The notes: generated from the sequence alone by a model not told the origin. 64,000 nucleotides of DNA from an uncultured Lachnospiraceae bacterium (GCA_900315735.1 ONAD01000010.1:1-64000); one strand, 5' to 3'. Positions 44,515 to 54,306 are shown, counted from the first letter of the stretch. Program-made: numbers and translations.

Positions 44515-46343
44515 TCTAATTCTCCCTCAGTATATGTTTCTAAGTTTCTAATTAATTTCTCATTTTCCTCAAATTTACGAATTGCAAGACGAATATACTG
44601 TTTTCCATCTGCCACTTTGGCAGTCAGATCTTTGATTAAAAATCCTTTTTCAAACATTTGGACACACAGCTCCTCACTTGTTCCCTTTACCACTTCACAC
44701 ATCACATAATTTGCCTGTGTTGGAATAATACGAAGATACGATATTTGTGCCAGGTGTTCTATCATCTGACTTCTAGCTTTTCTAAATTCTGTCAAAGCCT
44801 CCGCATAAGTCTTTTTATACTTATTAATGATCTGCATAAAGAACTCTCCATAGGAATTGATATTCCAAATTGGCAATTCTTTTCTCACTTTATTGAGTAA
44901 ATTCATATCTGCCGAAGCCAGAATACCCAAGCGTATACCCGGAACACCATAAGACTTTGATATACTTTTTATCACATACAAATCAGGATATTTTTCCAGA
45001 ATACTGTCTTCTATAAGAGTAACATTTTCTGATTCTGATATTTCTTCTGTTTCCACAAAATCAACGAAGCTTTCGTCTACTATCACCTTTATATTTTTCT
45101 TTTCTGACCACTTTATAATTTTTATCATTTCTTTTACCGGAATATAATTGCCCGATGGATTATCCGGATTAATCAATACCAAAATACTTATTTCCTTATC
45201 TTCAAAAAACTCCATCAATTCTTCTGCACCATAATGGAAATCTTTATTTTCCGGGTAATAAATCACTTTTTCGCCACTATATCTATTTGCATATTCCTGA
45301 AACGTTGGCATGATTATACCCATTTTTCCATGCAGGATATCCAGCAAAGCTTTTATTGATTCTGCTGCTCCATTTCCTAACACAATATATTCATTTTTTA
45401 CGCCAAATACATTTGCTGCTATAATGGAATCTACTTCTTGCCCAGACGGATACTGTGTAAGTAATTTTTCAAAACTAGATATCAATTCCATTTTCATTCT
45501 TTGAGGTGGAAAATATGGATTTACAAGATAGCAGTAATCTATCAAATGAGGATATCTCCAAAATCCTCCATATCGGTACATTAATTTTCTGTAACGTGCT
45601 CTGGCATCTGTCTCAAACATGGATTCTGCGATATCTAAATCCTGCATATCATCTATTTCATACCACTTCTGCCCGGTCAGTCTCTTGACGCGAATTTCAT
45701 TTGTATCCAGCATTGCAATTAATTTAATTACCGATTCATAATATTCATTTTCTCCCATTGCTTTCTCGTACGCTTCCAAAAAAGGCACATATACGTTCTC
45801 TGAAAATCCAGCGCTTAATTTATAAATATTTACCGTCTTGTAATACTTCTCCTTTTCGGCAAAATCGAAATATTTTCCGGGAATAAAGTCCAAAATTCTG
45901 TCATCTGTATCTATTACCATACAGCTTCCATCCATCCAGCTTTCAAATTTATCCACTAAAGCTAATGATTGTCTTTCATCCTCAAGTAACATATCTATGA
46001 CTTTTTCTTCAAAAACAAGATCTGATTCCAGTAATATGGTATCTTCCTGGCACAAATATTTTTTTGCCAGAGACAATGAATATATATTGTTTGTCTTTTC
46101 ATAATCTGTATTCCAAACATACTCTATAGAAGTATCAATTTCTAATTCTGCAATAAAATCAATCAGCTTTTGACCTTCATAACCAACAACAATCACTATC
46201 CGGGAAAAATGTTTCTTATCCAATATTTTTAATGCACGTTCAATCATGGAAACTCCATTTACTTTTACCATGCACTTGGTATTATTTTCAGTTAGATGTT
46301 TTAACCTTTTTCCCATTCCTGCTGCCAAAATCATTGCCTGCAT
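44511..46343 (-). CDS. LicC-like nucleotidyltransferase fused to CobD/HisC-like PLP enzyme
   Basis: The 610-aa protein has two domains. Residues 1 to about 230 are a nucleotidyltransferase (MQAMILAAGMGKRLKHLTEN, metal-binding ESDLVF at 106-111). Residues about 260-605 are a fold-type I PLP enzyme with VLGNGAAESIKALLD, INPDNPSGNY, VDESFVDF and the PLP lysine K463 in KSISKSYGVPGIRLG. The second domain is closest in pattern to L-threonine-phosphate decarboxylase CobD and histidinol-phosphate aminotransferase. LicC-type domains activate choline phosphate or other amino-alcohol phosphates with CTP. A plausible joint role is to make an amino-alcohol phosphate and link it to CMP. The activity is inferred. 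Confidence 0.7.
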   Translation of the reverse strand: MQAMILAAGMGKRLKHLTENNTKCMVKVNGVSMIERALKILDKKHFSRIVIVVGYEGQKLIDFIAELEIDTSIEYVWNTDYEKTNNIYSLSLAKKYLCQEDTILLESDLVFEEKVIDMLLEDERQSLALVDKFESWMDGSCMVIDTDDRILDFIPGKYFDFAEKEKYYKTVNIYKLSAGFSENVYVPFLEAYEKAMGENEYYESVIKLIAMLDTNEIRVKRLTGQKWYEIDDMQDLDIAESMFETDARARYRKLMYRYGGFWRYPHLIDYCYLVNPYFPPQRMKMELISSFEKLLTQYPSGQEVDSIIAANVFGVKNEYIVLGNGAAESIKALLDILHGKMGIIMPTFQEYANRYSGEKVIYYPENKDFHYGAEELMEFFEDKEISILVLINPDNPSGNYIPVKEMIKIIKWSEKKNIKVIVDESFVDFVETEEISESENVTLIEDSILEKYPDLYVIKSISKSYGVPGIRLGILASADMNLLNKVRKELPIWNINSYGEFFMQIINKYKKTYAEALTEFRKARSQMIEHLAQISYLRIIPTQANYVMCEVVKGTSEELCVQMFEKGFLIKDLTAKVADGKQYIRLAIRKFEENEKLIRNLETYTEGELE

Positions 46344-46361
46344 GCTATTCCTCCTTGTTGT

Positions 46362-48401
46362 CTATTCATAAATAATATGTTCCCGTATTCTTTCTATAAA
46401 AATATTTTCATATTCTTTTAATATAGCTTCATCTTCCACTTTTTCCCCATCCCGGTAAAATCCATATACTTTATAATCTCTCAGATGAAATCTGCCCTCA
46501 TTATCTGTAGCCTCAGAATTTACAAAATATATCTCATATTCTTTTGTATTTGCTACTGCAGTATATACATCTCCCGGATGCAGCGATTCTGTAATTGTAT
46601 ATTTTCTTTCTTTTCCTCCGAATGCTTTGGGTAATCGCCCATCAATTTTGGCATCACTCATTTCAATTCCAGCAAGTTTGCACATGATTGGAACATAATC
46701 CGCTGTAGAAATCATTTCATCTGTTATCTGTTCTTTCACCCCGTCGCCCCGAAACATAAATGCTACTTTCGTTCTTTCCTTTGAGAGAAAATTTTTATCC
46801 GGTGATACAAGATAACCCTGTCCATGATCGGCAAAAAGACTGATTACAATTTCATTTTCTTTATAATTGTTTTGAATGTATGAATATAAAAATCCAAACA
46901 GCATATCAAAATACTGTATCGTTTTCTTATACATCATACTCTTTTTCGGACTATACTTCTGTTTTACTGATGTAAGTCCTTTATCATCTAATGAACGTTC
47001 CTCCAATGTCAGATTTTTCTGGACTGCCAAAGATAAATCCCAGCCATCTGCCACATCATGCAAATCTCCTACTGTCATCCACAGATACTGGTCTGTTTCT
47101 TTAAATGTTTCTAAATGCTCTATCACATTCATGATTTCCTGTTCTGCTCTCGCTCCCATAGATTGTATATGATAAATATACTGATCTACACCTCTGGCGA
47201 ATCCATAAGAGTAAATGCATCTCCAGTCACCATCCAGTTTGCAGGTATAATAGCCTGCTTTTTTCATATATTGTGATAAAGTCGGAACTGTTTTTGGCAA
47301 TTCACCATCTATTTCCCCATGAAACATCATATGGTGCAATGTATTCAATCCACTTTCATAAGTTGCCAGACTTGGGAAAGTCCATTCTGAACAACTAAAT
47401 GCATTTGTACATATTGTACCTTTTTTAAAAAACCGATAAGTATTGGGCATTAATTTTTCAAAATCAGGACCATTAATCACTTCCTGCGCCAATCCATCCA
47501 CGAAAAAACTTAAAACAAGTTTTCTCCTCTTTGGGCTATGCCCTAATGGAACCGGATATCCATAATATGAATTTTTTCCTGATTTTATCAATGTTCCCTT
47601 CTTAACCCGATAATAGTTAAAATGTCTTGCATCACGCTGAGGAACACTATATATTTTTCCATTTTCTTTTATAAAATGAATATTGTCTTCTTCTGCACTG
47701 GCTATAGGCTGCAAATACTCCTCTGCTTCTCCAAGTATCCGAGTATCCGTACCACATTTTCTATATTTTAGAAATTCAGCCTGTGTCCGAATCAGGTTCA
47801 TATTTTCTTCTCCAATTAAATGCTGAACCGGTGCACGATATATTCCAACATAACGCTGTTCATCATCTTCAACCCAATATTCTTTTCCAATAATATTATC
47901 TTTAATATTTCGTGGGGCAGTCACATATTTCCCAAAATAGCATGTAGAACGGTCAATAAAAGAAAGTATTTTCCCCACCTGTTCCGAATTATTTCCATCT
48001 TCAATTGTGTTCTGTACGCTTGCCTCAAACTGCGGCTGCAAGATTTTAATCTGTTCCTCTGTATCCCTATATATTTCAGTTTTTCCCAGTTTAAAATAAA
48101 TACAAAGAAAATCTGTTATCAGATAATTCTTCAAGGCATCTAATATTTCTCCCTTTTCCTGATAAATACAAGCCTGATAATAATATGCTTCATAACTTGT
48201 AGGGAAATTACGCAGACATTTTTCTATAATCTGCTGTGCCAGTTCCAAATCACCTATACTCATTGCCTCAATACACTCATAAAACCATAAATCCCTGTCA
48301 TACGGACATTCTTTTCTGTATTCCTGCAAATCATCTGCTATCTGATCTAATCTGCCCTCTTCAAACTCTTTTTCAATTCTGTTTTTTAAAGATTTTTTCA
48401 T
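46362..48401 (-). CDS. Soluble sulfatase/phosphoethanolamine-transferase-fold protein with N-terminal TPR-like region
   Basis: The 679-aa protein has a helical TPR-like N-terminus (residues 1-125, for example LELAQQIIEKCLRNFPTSYE) and an alkaline-phosphatase-superfamily domain from about 293. Seen there are a metal D302 (LSFFVDGLAQ), the likely nucleophile T341 (SCSEWTFPSL), FADHGQG and ESLHPGDVY. Thr at that place is the pattern of phosphoethanolamine/phosphoglycerol transferases rather than of Cys/Ser-type sulfatases. No membrane helices or signal peptide are present, unlike LtaS or EptA. It is adjacent (18 nt) to the LicC/CobD-like fusion, so it may transfer or remove a phospho-alcohol on a cytosolic acceptor. 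Confidence 0.65.
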   Translation of the reverse strand: MKKSLKNRIEKEFEEGRLDQIADDLQEYRKECPYDRDLWFYECIEAMSIGDLELAQQIIEKCLRNFPTSYEAYYYQACIYQEKGEILDALKNYLITDFLCIYFKLGKTEIYRDTEEQIKILQPQFEASVQNTIEDGNNSEQVGKILSFIDRSTCYFGKYVTAPRNIKDNIIGKEYWVEDDEQRYVGIYRAPVQHLIGEENMNLIRTQAEFLKYRKCGTDTRILGEAEEYLQPIASAEEDNIHFIKENGKIYSVPQRDARHFNYYRVKKGTLIKSGKNSYYGYPVPLGHSPKRRKLVLSFFVDGLAQEVINGPDFEKLMPNTYRFFKKGTICTNAFSCSEWTFPSLATYESGLNTLHHMMFHGEIDGELPKTVPTLSQYMKKAGYYTCKLDGDWRCIYSYGFARGVDQYIYHIQSMGARAEQEIMNVIEHLETFKETDQYLWMTVGDLHDVADGWDLSLAVQKNLTLEERSLDDKGLTSVKQKYSPKKSMMYKKTIQYFDMLFGFLYSYIQNNYKENEIVISLFADHGQGYLVSPDKNFLSKERTKVAFMFRGDGVKEQITDEMISTADYVPIMCKLAGIEMSDAKIDGRLPKAFGGKERKYTITESLHPGDVYTAVANTKEYEIYFVNSEATDNEGRFHLRDYKVYGFYRDGEKVEDEAILKEYENIFIERIREHIIYE

Positions 48402-48416
48402 TGGATTTCCTTTCTT

Positions 48417-49904
48417 TTACACAAACAGCTTCTTCACATTTTCGGCATCAAAGGTTACGGACGGCACATGGTCTACTTCTATCTGATAAAGGGCATTGGC
48501 TGCCAAATGTTCTGCTGCCTGCTCTAAATCACGGATACCGGAAGTATGCTTAAACTGCTCTACGATTGCATCCAGTCCATCCTTTGTTACAACGCACTCG
48601 CCCTGATGCAGGCCGATTCGTTTTAATACCTTTGGCAATGCAAACCGGGAGAAGATAATCTTCTTTTCTTCTGATGTATAATCCGGGATATCAATTACTG
48701 CAAAACGGGATAAAATCGGCGCACTGATATCTGCTTTATTATTGGCAGTGGCAATCGGATAAACGCCAACGGTCGGAACCATACATTCCATATAGTTATC
48801 GGTAAATCCAAGGTTATCCAATAAAGTCAGCAGTACATCTGCCGGGTTTCCGTTTCCTTTGCCGGATGCTGCTTTATCCAACTCGTTGATAATAAATACC
48901 AGATTGGATTCTCCTGCCATGGAAAATGCTTCCATGATAATTCCAGGCTTAGCATTGGCATAAATACGGGAACTTCCGGTCAACTGCTCCGGGTCATTGA
49001 TGGAGCTCATATCAAGTGTTGTCCAAGGCAGCTTTAAGATTCTTGCTACCGCATAGGCAATCTGGGATTTTCCGGTTCCTGCCGGTCCTACCAGAAGCAG
49101 TCCATATGCCGGCAGGGTATGGGTTCTGTTAATCTGAATGATGGTTTCCATAATACGCTGTTTTACTTTCTCCATGCCATATAATTCTTCATCCAGAATT
49201 TTTCTTGCTTCTACCGGGTCGATTGCTTCAAAATAATTGCTCTTCCACTGGATATTCATCATAATGGATAATGCTCTCTGAGCATGGCGGCGTTCCTCCG
49301 GTGACACTTCATGGGAACGTGCTACTGCAAGGTTTCTTCTCGCCCAGAGGCGGATATTATCCGGCATGGTTCTGCCGGCACAGGTCATAAAATCGGAAAT
49401 GCTCTGTAAGCTGGTCAGCTTCATATCATCTCCATTTTCATCCTCTTCTTCCTCGTCCATTTCCTCTGTCGGTGCACTGCTGGCAAGAAGTCTCTCTATC
49501 ATAAACTGTAAAAATCCATCCTCTGCCGACAATTTGGTTCCTGCACCAAAGGTTGTCTCACGAATCTTGTATACAGCATACCCTTCTTCCCGGTTTTCTC
49601 CGGAAAGGCGCACACTGATATGATTTTCTCCCAGCCATTTAATCAGGCTGACGAAACGTGCATCTACTTTTAAAATATCTGCGCTGTAAGTCTCGCTTTC
49701 TTCCTTAAATTCAAAAGCAGTCTGCTGGCTCTGGTTTGCAAACACACCACCGGAATGATGTTTCCAATGACGGTTCTTATTGTCCAGTATAAGAATCGGC
49801 TCCTCCGCTGTCTTCTCCTTCTCGTTGGACTGAAACGTTGTATAAGTGCATACGGACTCTGTCTTTTTCTCGCCCGGTGCATTACTAAAGTCAAAAACTG
49901 GCAT
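48417..49904 (-). CDS. Lon-like AAA+ ATPase without protease domain
   Basis: The 495-aa protein has an N-terminal region with an acidic stretch (TEEMDEEEEDENGDD), then a linker KILDEELYGMEKVKQRIMET as in Lon. Next are Walker A GPAGTGKS (273-280), Walker B-like LVFIINELDKA, a sensor region ATANN and a C-terminal HTSGIRDLEQAAEHLA helical subdomain. All of this resembles the ATPase part of Lon. The Ser-Lys peptidase domain that should follow is missing: the protein stops after the AAA+ lid. It is therefore probably a remodelling ATPase. It heads a five-gene operon with the sulfatase-fold and nucleotidyltransferase proteins. The partner is unknown. Confidence 0.7.
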   Translation of the reverse strand: MPVFDFSNAPGEKKTESVCTYTTFQSNEKEKTAEEPILILDNKNRHWKHHSGGVFANQSQQTAFEFKEESETYSADILKVDARFVSLIKWLGENHISVRLSGENREEGYAVYKIRETTFGAGTKLSAEDGFLQFMIERLLASSAPTEEMDEEEEDENGDDMKLTSLQSISDFMTCAGRTMPDNIRLWARRNLAVARSHEVSPEERRHAQRALSIMMNIQWKSNYFEAIDPVEARKILDEELYGMEKVKQRIMETIIQINRTHTLPAYGLLLVGPAGTGKSQIAYAVARILKLPWTTLDMSSINDPEQLTGSSRIYANAKPGIIMEAFSMAGESNLVFIINELDKAASGKGNGNPADVLLTLLDNLGFTDNYMECMVPTVGVYPIATANNKADISAPILSRFAVIDIPDYTSEEKKIIFSRFALPKVLKRIGLHQGECVVTKDGLDAIVEQFKHTSGIRDLEQAAEHLAANALYQIEVDHVPSVTFDAENVKKLFV

Positions 49905-49996
49905 TTTTCTCTCTCCTGTATCTTCTTCTATTCTCTGATATCAGGATAACTTTTATCCGATTCAGAGTTTCCTGCCACAACAGCATTTATTTGAAT

Positions 49997-50025
49997 ATTA
50001 TCTATCATAAAGAAGGTGTAGTCAA
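49997..50025 (-). promoter_or_regulatory. Sigma-A-type promoter of the Lon-like ATPase operon
   Basis: On the minus strand TTGACT-N17-GATAAT gives a good vegetative promoter 93 nt upstream of the 49904 start. The rest of the 215-bp gap (49905-50119) holds the end-of-operon sequence of the ABC genes and no other gene. Confidence 0.6.
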
Positions 50026-50119
50026 TACCCGTAAAGTCTGCCTGTGGCAGTTTTCTTTGGATTTTAAGCAGCAAAAAGCACTCACCAGAGTCTGAATGAA
50101 TGCTTTCTGTGCTTTGCTT

Positions 50120-52603
50120 TTATTCTACACCTTTTAAAATTTCAACCATATCAAGCTTGCGGATTCGTTTTGAGAACATGAAACTTACCAGCATGGAAAT
50201 AATCATAACAAAAATTCCTGCTATCACATAATCCATCGGTGCCAGCATCAGGTTGTAATCAAAGTTTTCTCCGTTGGTATTAATCATGGCATTCAGTGAA
50301 ACATTTCCAAGAGGTGCTCCGATAATAATTCCAATGATACTAAGCCACAGATTCTGCATGCTTAAAATTCTTCTTATCTTAGAGGAACGCAGTCCCAATA
50401 CCTTTAAGGTTGCAAATTCTTTTACTCTTTCATGAAAGGAAAGTACGCCGGAATTATATAATACGACAACAATCATAAGTATGGAAAACACTGCCATCAT
50501 ACCTACCATCATATTCATGATTTCCATACTGCTTTCATAGGCTGCCTGCATTTCGCTCTTACTGTTTACTCCGGTTACATAATCAAGGTCGGTCTTGTCT
50601 TTTGCTGCTTTATCATCCGTCATCAGAAAGCTTGGTATATATTCCGCACCTGTTTTCTCATAATCTTCTCTAAGATATGCAATTCCCTGGGACTCAAGGC
50701 TCCGGTAAATGGTTCCAACCTTCGCTTCATACCAGGTGTTTTTCGTATAAAGATGCCAGTAAACAGTATCTCCTACCTTTACATCAAGGTCGGCTGCCAG
50801 CTTACGGCTGATGCCGATGGTTCCCGGTGTCAGCTCTTTAATCTGATTATTTAAATCAAGAATATTATATAAATTCTTTCCTTCTAAAACCGTAATGGTT
50901 TCTTTTTTCTTTTCATCGGCTGGTGCATTTTTCTTCTTTGCCACTTCTAGCTGATTTACCATTACCACTTCGCCGTCCAGTTCCTCTGTCATATCGTCTA
51001 CATCTTCTGTCTTGGCATCTTCTGAAAATTTAATCTGGTACTCACCTACGGTTACGCGGTTAAAGTTAATCTCTATCATACTGCCTAAGAGTTCATTACA
51101 GCCGACTGCATATATCATCAGCAGCATACCGACTGCCGTTCCAATTACACACATAAAACTTCTTAACTTGGCTCTGGAAATATCCCTGAGATTGTACTGG
51201 CTGGTAAAGGAAAGTTTTTTCCAGAATGGCAGTCTCTCAAAAATGCATTTCTTTCCCTTCTTCGGTGCTGCCGGCCGCAATGCCTCTGCCGGTTTAATAC
51301 GAAGCAGTTTCCTGCAGCTGATATAGGAAGCAAGTACGCATACTGCCACAATGCCTGCTGCAATGATTAAATACATCGGATGGAATACAGAATGTAATCC
51401 CGGTACGATGTACCAGTTTGCAAACATGTCAATGACTGCCGGGCTTCCCCACAAAGTTCCTGCCAACAGTCCAAGAATGACTCCAACTACCGAAACAACC
51501 AGACTGAAGCTGATATAATGCAGCATGATTTTGCGCCGTTTCAAACCGAGCGCATTCATGGTTCCTATCTGGGTACGCTGCTGCTCTATCATTCTTCCCA
51601 TGGATGTTGCAATAACTAAAATTGCAATTCCAACAAATATAATGACAAATAAGTAGGAAAATGACTGATGCTGCTCTAATTCACTGTCTAATCTTGCCAG
51701 TCCCGGAATGGATTTTCTGTCTACAATGGCTGAATAATCACGGTCGATGCTTTCTGCCAAAGCCTCTTCGTGAGCAAATCCGCCGCCATCGGTGGTTACA
51801 ATAATCATCTGGGTATACGGCATTATTTTGGCAAGCTTTTCATCGCTGATTTTATCTACCATCTGACCTAACATTTCCTGGGTAATGTCATCTTCTGTAA
51901 ATCCTGCCTCTTTTAACTGCTCTACTTTTTCATCTAAAGCAGTGGTATTTTTCTTAACATCCTTCCAGGTGATTTTTCCGGTATCAACCATATGATTGAT
52001 GTAATCGCGAATTGGGAATGCATCATAAGACATGTATACAATTGCAATATTTTCAAGATACATATCTGCATCTCCGTCGGCTTCACGGAATTCGTATTCT
52101 GCACTCTCTACCAGTCCTTTTACCTCTCTGGTAAAGGTGATTCCATTGTATTCAATGGTAAAATCATCGCCCACTTTAATATTTCTAAGCTTGGCAAATG
52201 CATTGGCAAGCCAGATTCCATCAGTATCCGTCGGGTCAAAAGGTTCTCCCGAAATATAATATGGTGTATCTACAAGGTTTTCACGTTCTAAATAAATATC
52301 CACCTGCGCACCATCACAATCCGGTGCACTTCCGGTCACGGACATACGAAGCTGTGCATCTTTTACAAAATCAAGATTCCTTACGGTATTAAGCTCATCA
52401 TCGGAAAATCCTTCCCCATACATCCAGACATCAGAAAGATTACATTCTTTATGGTAATTTTCTCTGGCAACCTTCTGGGATAATACATGTCCCTCAAAGG
52501 TACAGAATAATGCCATTGCTAACGCAGCCAGCAGAAATACGGAAAAGAATGCGCCAAAATTTGCCTTGTAATCACGCAGCATTTTGCGAAATAACATTAC
52601 CAC
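50120..52603 (-). CDS. FtsX/MacB-type ABC transporter permease
   Basis: The 827-aa membrane protein has an N-terminal helix (FGAFFSVFLLAALAMALFCT), a large extracytoplasmic domain (residues ~45-310), then a set of helices (FSYLFVIIFVGIAILVIATS and later). A second extracytoplasmic part (AKTEDVDDMTEELDGEVV...) follows, then a C-terminal three-helix FtsX domain. It has the typical FtsX duplication of such exporters or mechanotransducers. Its start overlaps the ATPase gene by 7 bp. Such pairs export lipids or peptides or relieve antimicrobial stress; the substrate is unknown. Confidence 0.85.
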   Translation of the reverse strand: MVMLFRKMLRDYKANFGAFFSVFLLAALAMALFCTFEGHVLSQKVARENYHKECNLSDVWMYGEGFSDDELNTVRNLDFVKDAQLRMSVTGSAPDCDGAQVDIYLERENLVDTPYYISGEPFDPTDTDGIWLANAFAKLRNIKVGDDFTIEYNGITFTREVKGLVESAEYEFREADGDADMYLENIAIVYMSYDAFPIRDYINHMVDTGKITWKDVKKNTTALDEKVEQLKEAGFTEDDITQEMLGQMVDKISDEKLAKIMPYTQMIIVTTDGGGFAHEEALAESIDRDYSAIVDRKSIPGLARLDSELEQHQSFSYLFVIIFVGIAILVIATSMGRMIEQQRTQIGTMNALGLKRRKIMLHYISFSLVVSVVGVILGLLAGTLWGSPAVIDMFANWYIVPGLHSVFHPMYLIIAAGIVAVCVLASYISCRKLLRIKPAEALRPAAPKKGKKCIFERLPFWKKLSFTSQYNLRDISRAKLRSFMCVIGTAVGMLLMIYAVGCNELLGSMIEINFNRVTVGEYQIKFSEDAKTEDVDDMTEELDGEVVMVNQLEVAKKKNAPADEKKKETITVLEGKNLYNILDLNNQIKELTPGTIGISRKLAADLDVKVGDTVYWHLYTKNTWYEAKVGTIYRSLESQGIAYLREDYEKTGAEYIPSFLMTDDKAAKDKTDLDYVTGVNSKSEMQAAYESSMEIMNMMVGMMAVFSILMIVVVLYNSGVLSFHERVKEFATLKVLGLRSSKIRRILSMQNLWLSIIGIIIGAPLGNVSLNAMINTNGENFDYNLMLAPMDYVIAGIFVMIISMLVSFMFSKRIRKLDMVEILKGVE

Positions 52604-53316
52604 TCCACCTCCTCTACAGCCAGTGGGTGTTCATTTTCCACAATTTCACGTATTTTTCCATTTTTCATACGAATGACTTTGTCTGCACATTTTGCAATAT
52701 CTGCATTATGGGTTACCAGGATTACCGTATCCTGATTCTCTCTGCTTCGTTTCTGCAACAGCTGTAATACAATCACTCCGGTCTCGGAATCCAATGCACC
52801 GGTTGGTTCATCCCCAAGAATAATTCTTGGTTTCTTGGATAATGCTCTTGCAATGGAAACACGCTGCTGCTCTCCACCGGAAAGCTGTGCCGGAAATTTA
52901 TTCTTATGGTCACCAAGACCAACGGCTTCTAGCATTTTGCCCGGGTCTTCCGCATCCTTTACGATACTTTTCGTCAACGCCACATTTTCATATGCGGTAA
53001 GACTTGGCAGCAGATTATAAAACTGAAAGATAAATCCAATTTTATCTGCCCGGAAATCAGATAACTGCTTATCATTCATGGAAGAGACCTTTTCTCCATC
53101 AATCATAACCTCTCCCTCTGTTGGCTGATCCATTCCGCCTAACATATTAAGCACGGTTGATTTTCCCGCACCGGACTGTCCTAAAATTACCACGAATTCC
53201 CCTTCTTCAATGGTAAAGCTTACATGGTTGACTGCATATTGCAGTGCTTCTCCTTCTCCATAGGTACGAACCACATCTTTAAACTCAACAATTGTTTTCT
53301 TTGTTTCCTTTTTCAT
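52597..53316 (-). CDS. ABC transporter ATP-binding protein (MacB/LolD type)
   Basis: The 239-aa protein has Walker [11 protein letters not shown]-loop region [18 protein letters not shown], signature [15 protein letters not shown], Walker [13 protein letters not shown] and the switch histidine VTHN. The FYNLLPSLT and EPTGALDS motifs are typical of the MacB/LolD/FtsE subfamily that works with FtsX-type permeases, encoded here by the downstream gene. Confidence 0.92.
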   Translation of the reverse strand: MKKETKKTIVEFKDVVRTYGEGEALQYAVNHVSFTIEEGEFVVILGQSGAGKSTVLNMLGGMDQPTEGEVMIDGEKVSSMNDKQLSDFRADKIGFIFQFYNLLPSLTAYENVALTKSIVKDAEDPGKMLEAVGLGDHKNKFPAQLSGGEQQRVSIARALSKKPRIILGDEPTGALDSETGVIVLQLLQKRSRENQDTVILVTHNADIAKCADKVIRMKNGKIREIVENEHPLAVEEVEW

Positions 53317-53324
53317 AGTTCCAT

Positions 53325-53400
53325 ATTCTCCTTTTTTGCATAAGTTAGTCGTGTCTAATCGGAATTATAGCATAAAAATAAGGATAACCAAGTTCCGGTT
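53325..53400 (-). promoter_or_regulatory. ABC operon promoter overlapping a terminator
   Basis: Minus-strand TTGGTT-N16-TATAAT has its -10 at about 53366-53371 and its -35 inside the terminator hairpin of the upstream Rpn gene. This makes end of one transcript and start of the next share DNA. It is upstream of the ATPase start with an AGGAGAA ribosome binding site. Confidence 0.5.
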
Positions 53401-53405
53401 ATCCT
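53381..53405 (-). terminator. Intrinsic terminator after Rpn-type gene
   Basis: AGGATAACC (53381-53389) pairs with GGTTATCCT (53397-53405) around a 7-nt loop. On the minus strand it is followed by TATTTTTATG. It lies 35 nt after the stop codon of the gene ending at 53440. Confidence 0.75.
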
Positions 53406-53439
53406 CTTGAGAAATATTATCATTAAGTTCTATAAAATT

Positions 53440-54306
53440 TTATTCTGCTAATCCTTTGATTTCATCGACAGACAATCCTGAAATTTCTGCTATCTGTTCC
53501 AAAGAAAAGCTGCCCATCTGGAGCATCCGGGTTGCAGCTTTAACAGATGCCTGTTTTTCACCACGTTCGATGCCTGCCTCAAACTCCGCTTTGCGAAGTT
53601 TCTTTTCTTCTTCCACTTTATCATATTCGAAAATACTCATTGCAACTACCTCCGCACGATTCTTTTTCAGGAAATCAGCAAGTATATTCTCCCGGATGCA
53701 TTCTGTAACCGCTCGTTCCACAGCGTCCTCCAACGAGAGCTGCTCTGCATACTTTCTGACTTTTGCCACATACTGCGCATATTCCTTTAATTTTCGGCAA
53801 TGCTGCATTAATTCGCAATTATGTCCCTCATTGATATTTAATGTTGTTACTATCAGTTCTAAAGCCGGCTCTGCTCCGGTATGCAAAAATGCATCTGACA
53901 ACCTGCTGATGCGACAGTCCTCTAACGGTTCTATCCCATTATAAAAAACGAAAAAGCCGGGAGTTGGAATCTTTTGAATTGCAGACGAATATAACGATTT
54001 CCGGTCGATGAGTTTCTGGTACTCCGCTGCAATATAAAATAAGTCCCGAAGAGGAATATTGGGATTTACTGTAGACTGATGCTCATAAAGATAGAGATTC
54101 ATGTCTAAAATAAATGCCAGATCATTCTTCATTCCCATATAAATAGCATTTTCCAATGTTACAATTTCCAAGTCATTAGGATTGGTATAATTCCGTTTGT
54201 TTACCGCATTATAGAGTGACAGAAGTGACTCCCTGTCTGAAAAAAGCATGCGAAAAATCGTATCCTTATAATTGCGGTTTGCTGCTGCCGGTACTTTCTT
54301 TGTCAT
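53440..54306 (-). CDS. Rpn-family PD-(D/E)XK nuclease/putative transposase
   Basis: The 288-aa protein has KDTIFRMLFSDRESLLSLYN, GMKNDLAFILDMNLYLYEHQ and LRDLFYIAAEYQKLIDRK, diagnostic of the Rpn (formerly PDDEXK_2 transposase) group. The putative catalytic residues are D in LAFILDMN and E-x-Q in YEHQS. The C-terminal part has KLRKAEFEAGIERGEKQASV, a common low-complexity tail of the family. Rpn proteins promote recombination in E. coli and many copies exist in Lachnospiraceae genomes. No terminal repeats or inverted ends were seen, so it is probably a resident gene. Confidence 0.8.
   Translation of the reverse strand: MTKKVPAAANRNYKDTIFRMLFSDRESLLSLYNAVNKRNYTNPNDLEIVTLENAIYMGMKNDLAFILDMNLYLYEHQSTVNPNIPLRDLFYIAAEYQKLIDRKSLYSSAIQKIPTPGFFVFYNGIEPLEDCRISRLSDAFLHTGAEPALELIVTTLNINEGHNCELMQHCRKLKEYAQYVAKVRKYAEQLSLEDAVERAVTECIRENILADFLKKNRAEVVAMSIFEYDKVEEEKKLRKAEFEAGIERGEKQASVKAATRMLQMGSFSLEQIAEISGLSVDEIKGLAE

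Noticed and set aside
49971-50055. CTGCCACA ... TGTGGCAG inverted repeat
   Set aside because: Arms of 8 bp with a spacer of more than 60 nt and no T-tract; a promoter lies between, so a terminator is unlikely.
53440-54306. Treating the Rpn-type gene as part of an insertion sequence
   Set aside because: No terminal inverted repeats or target duplications were visible around it.
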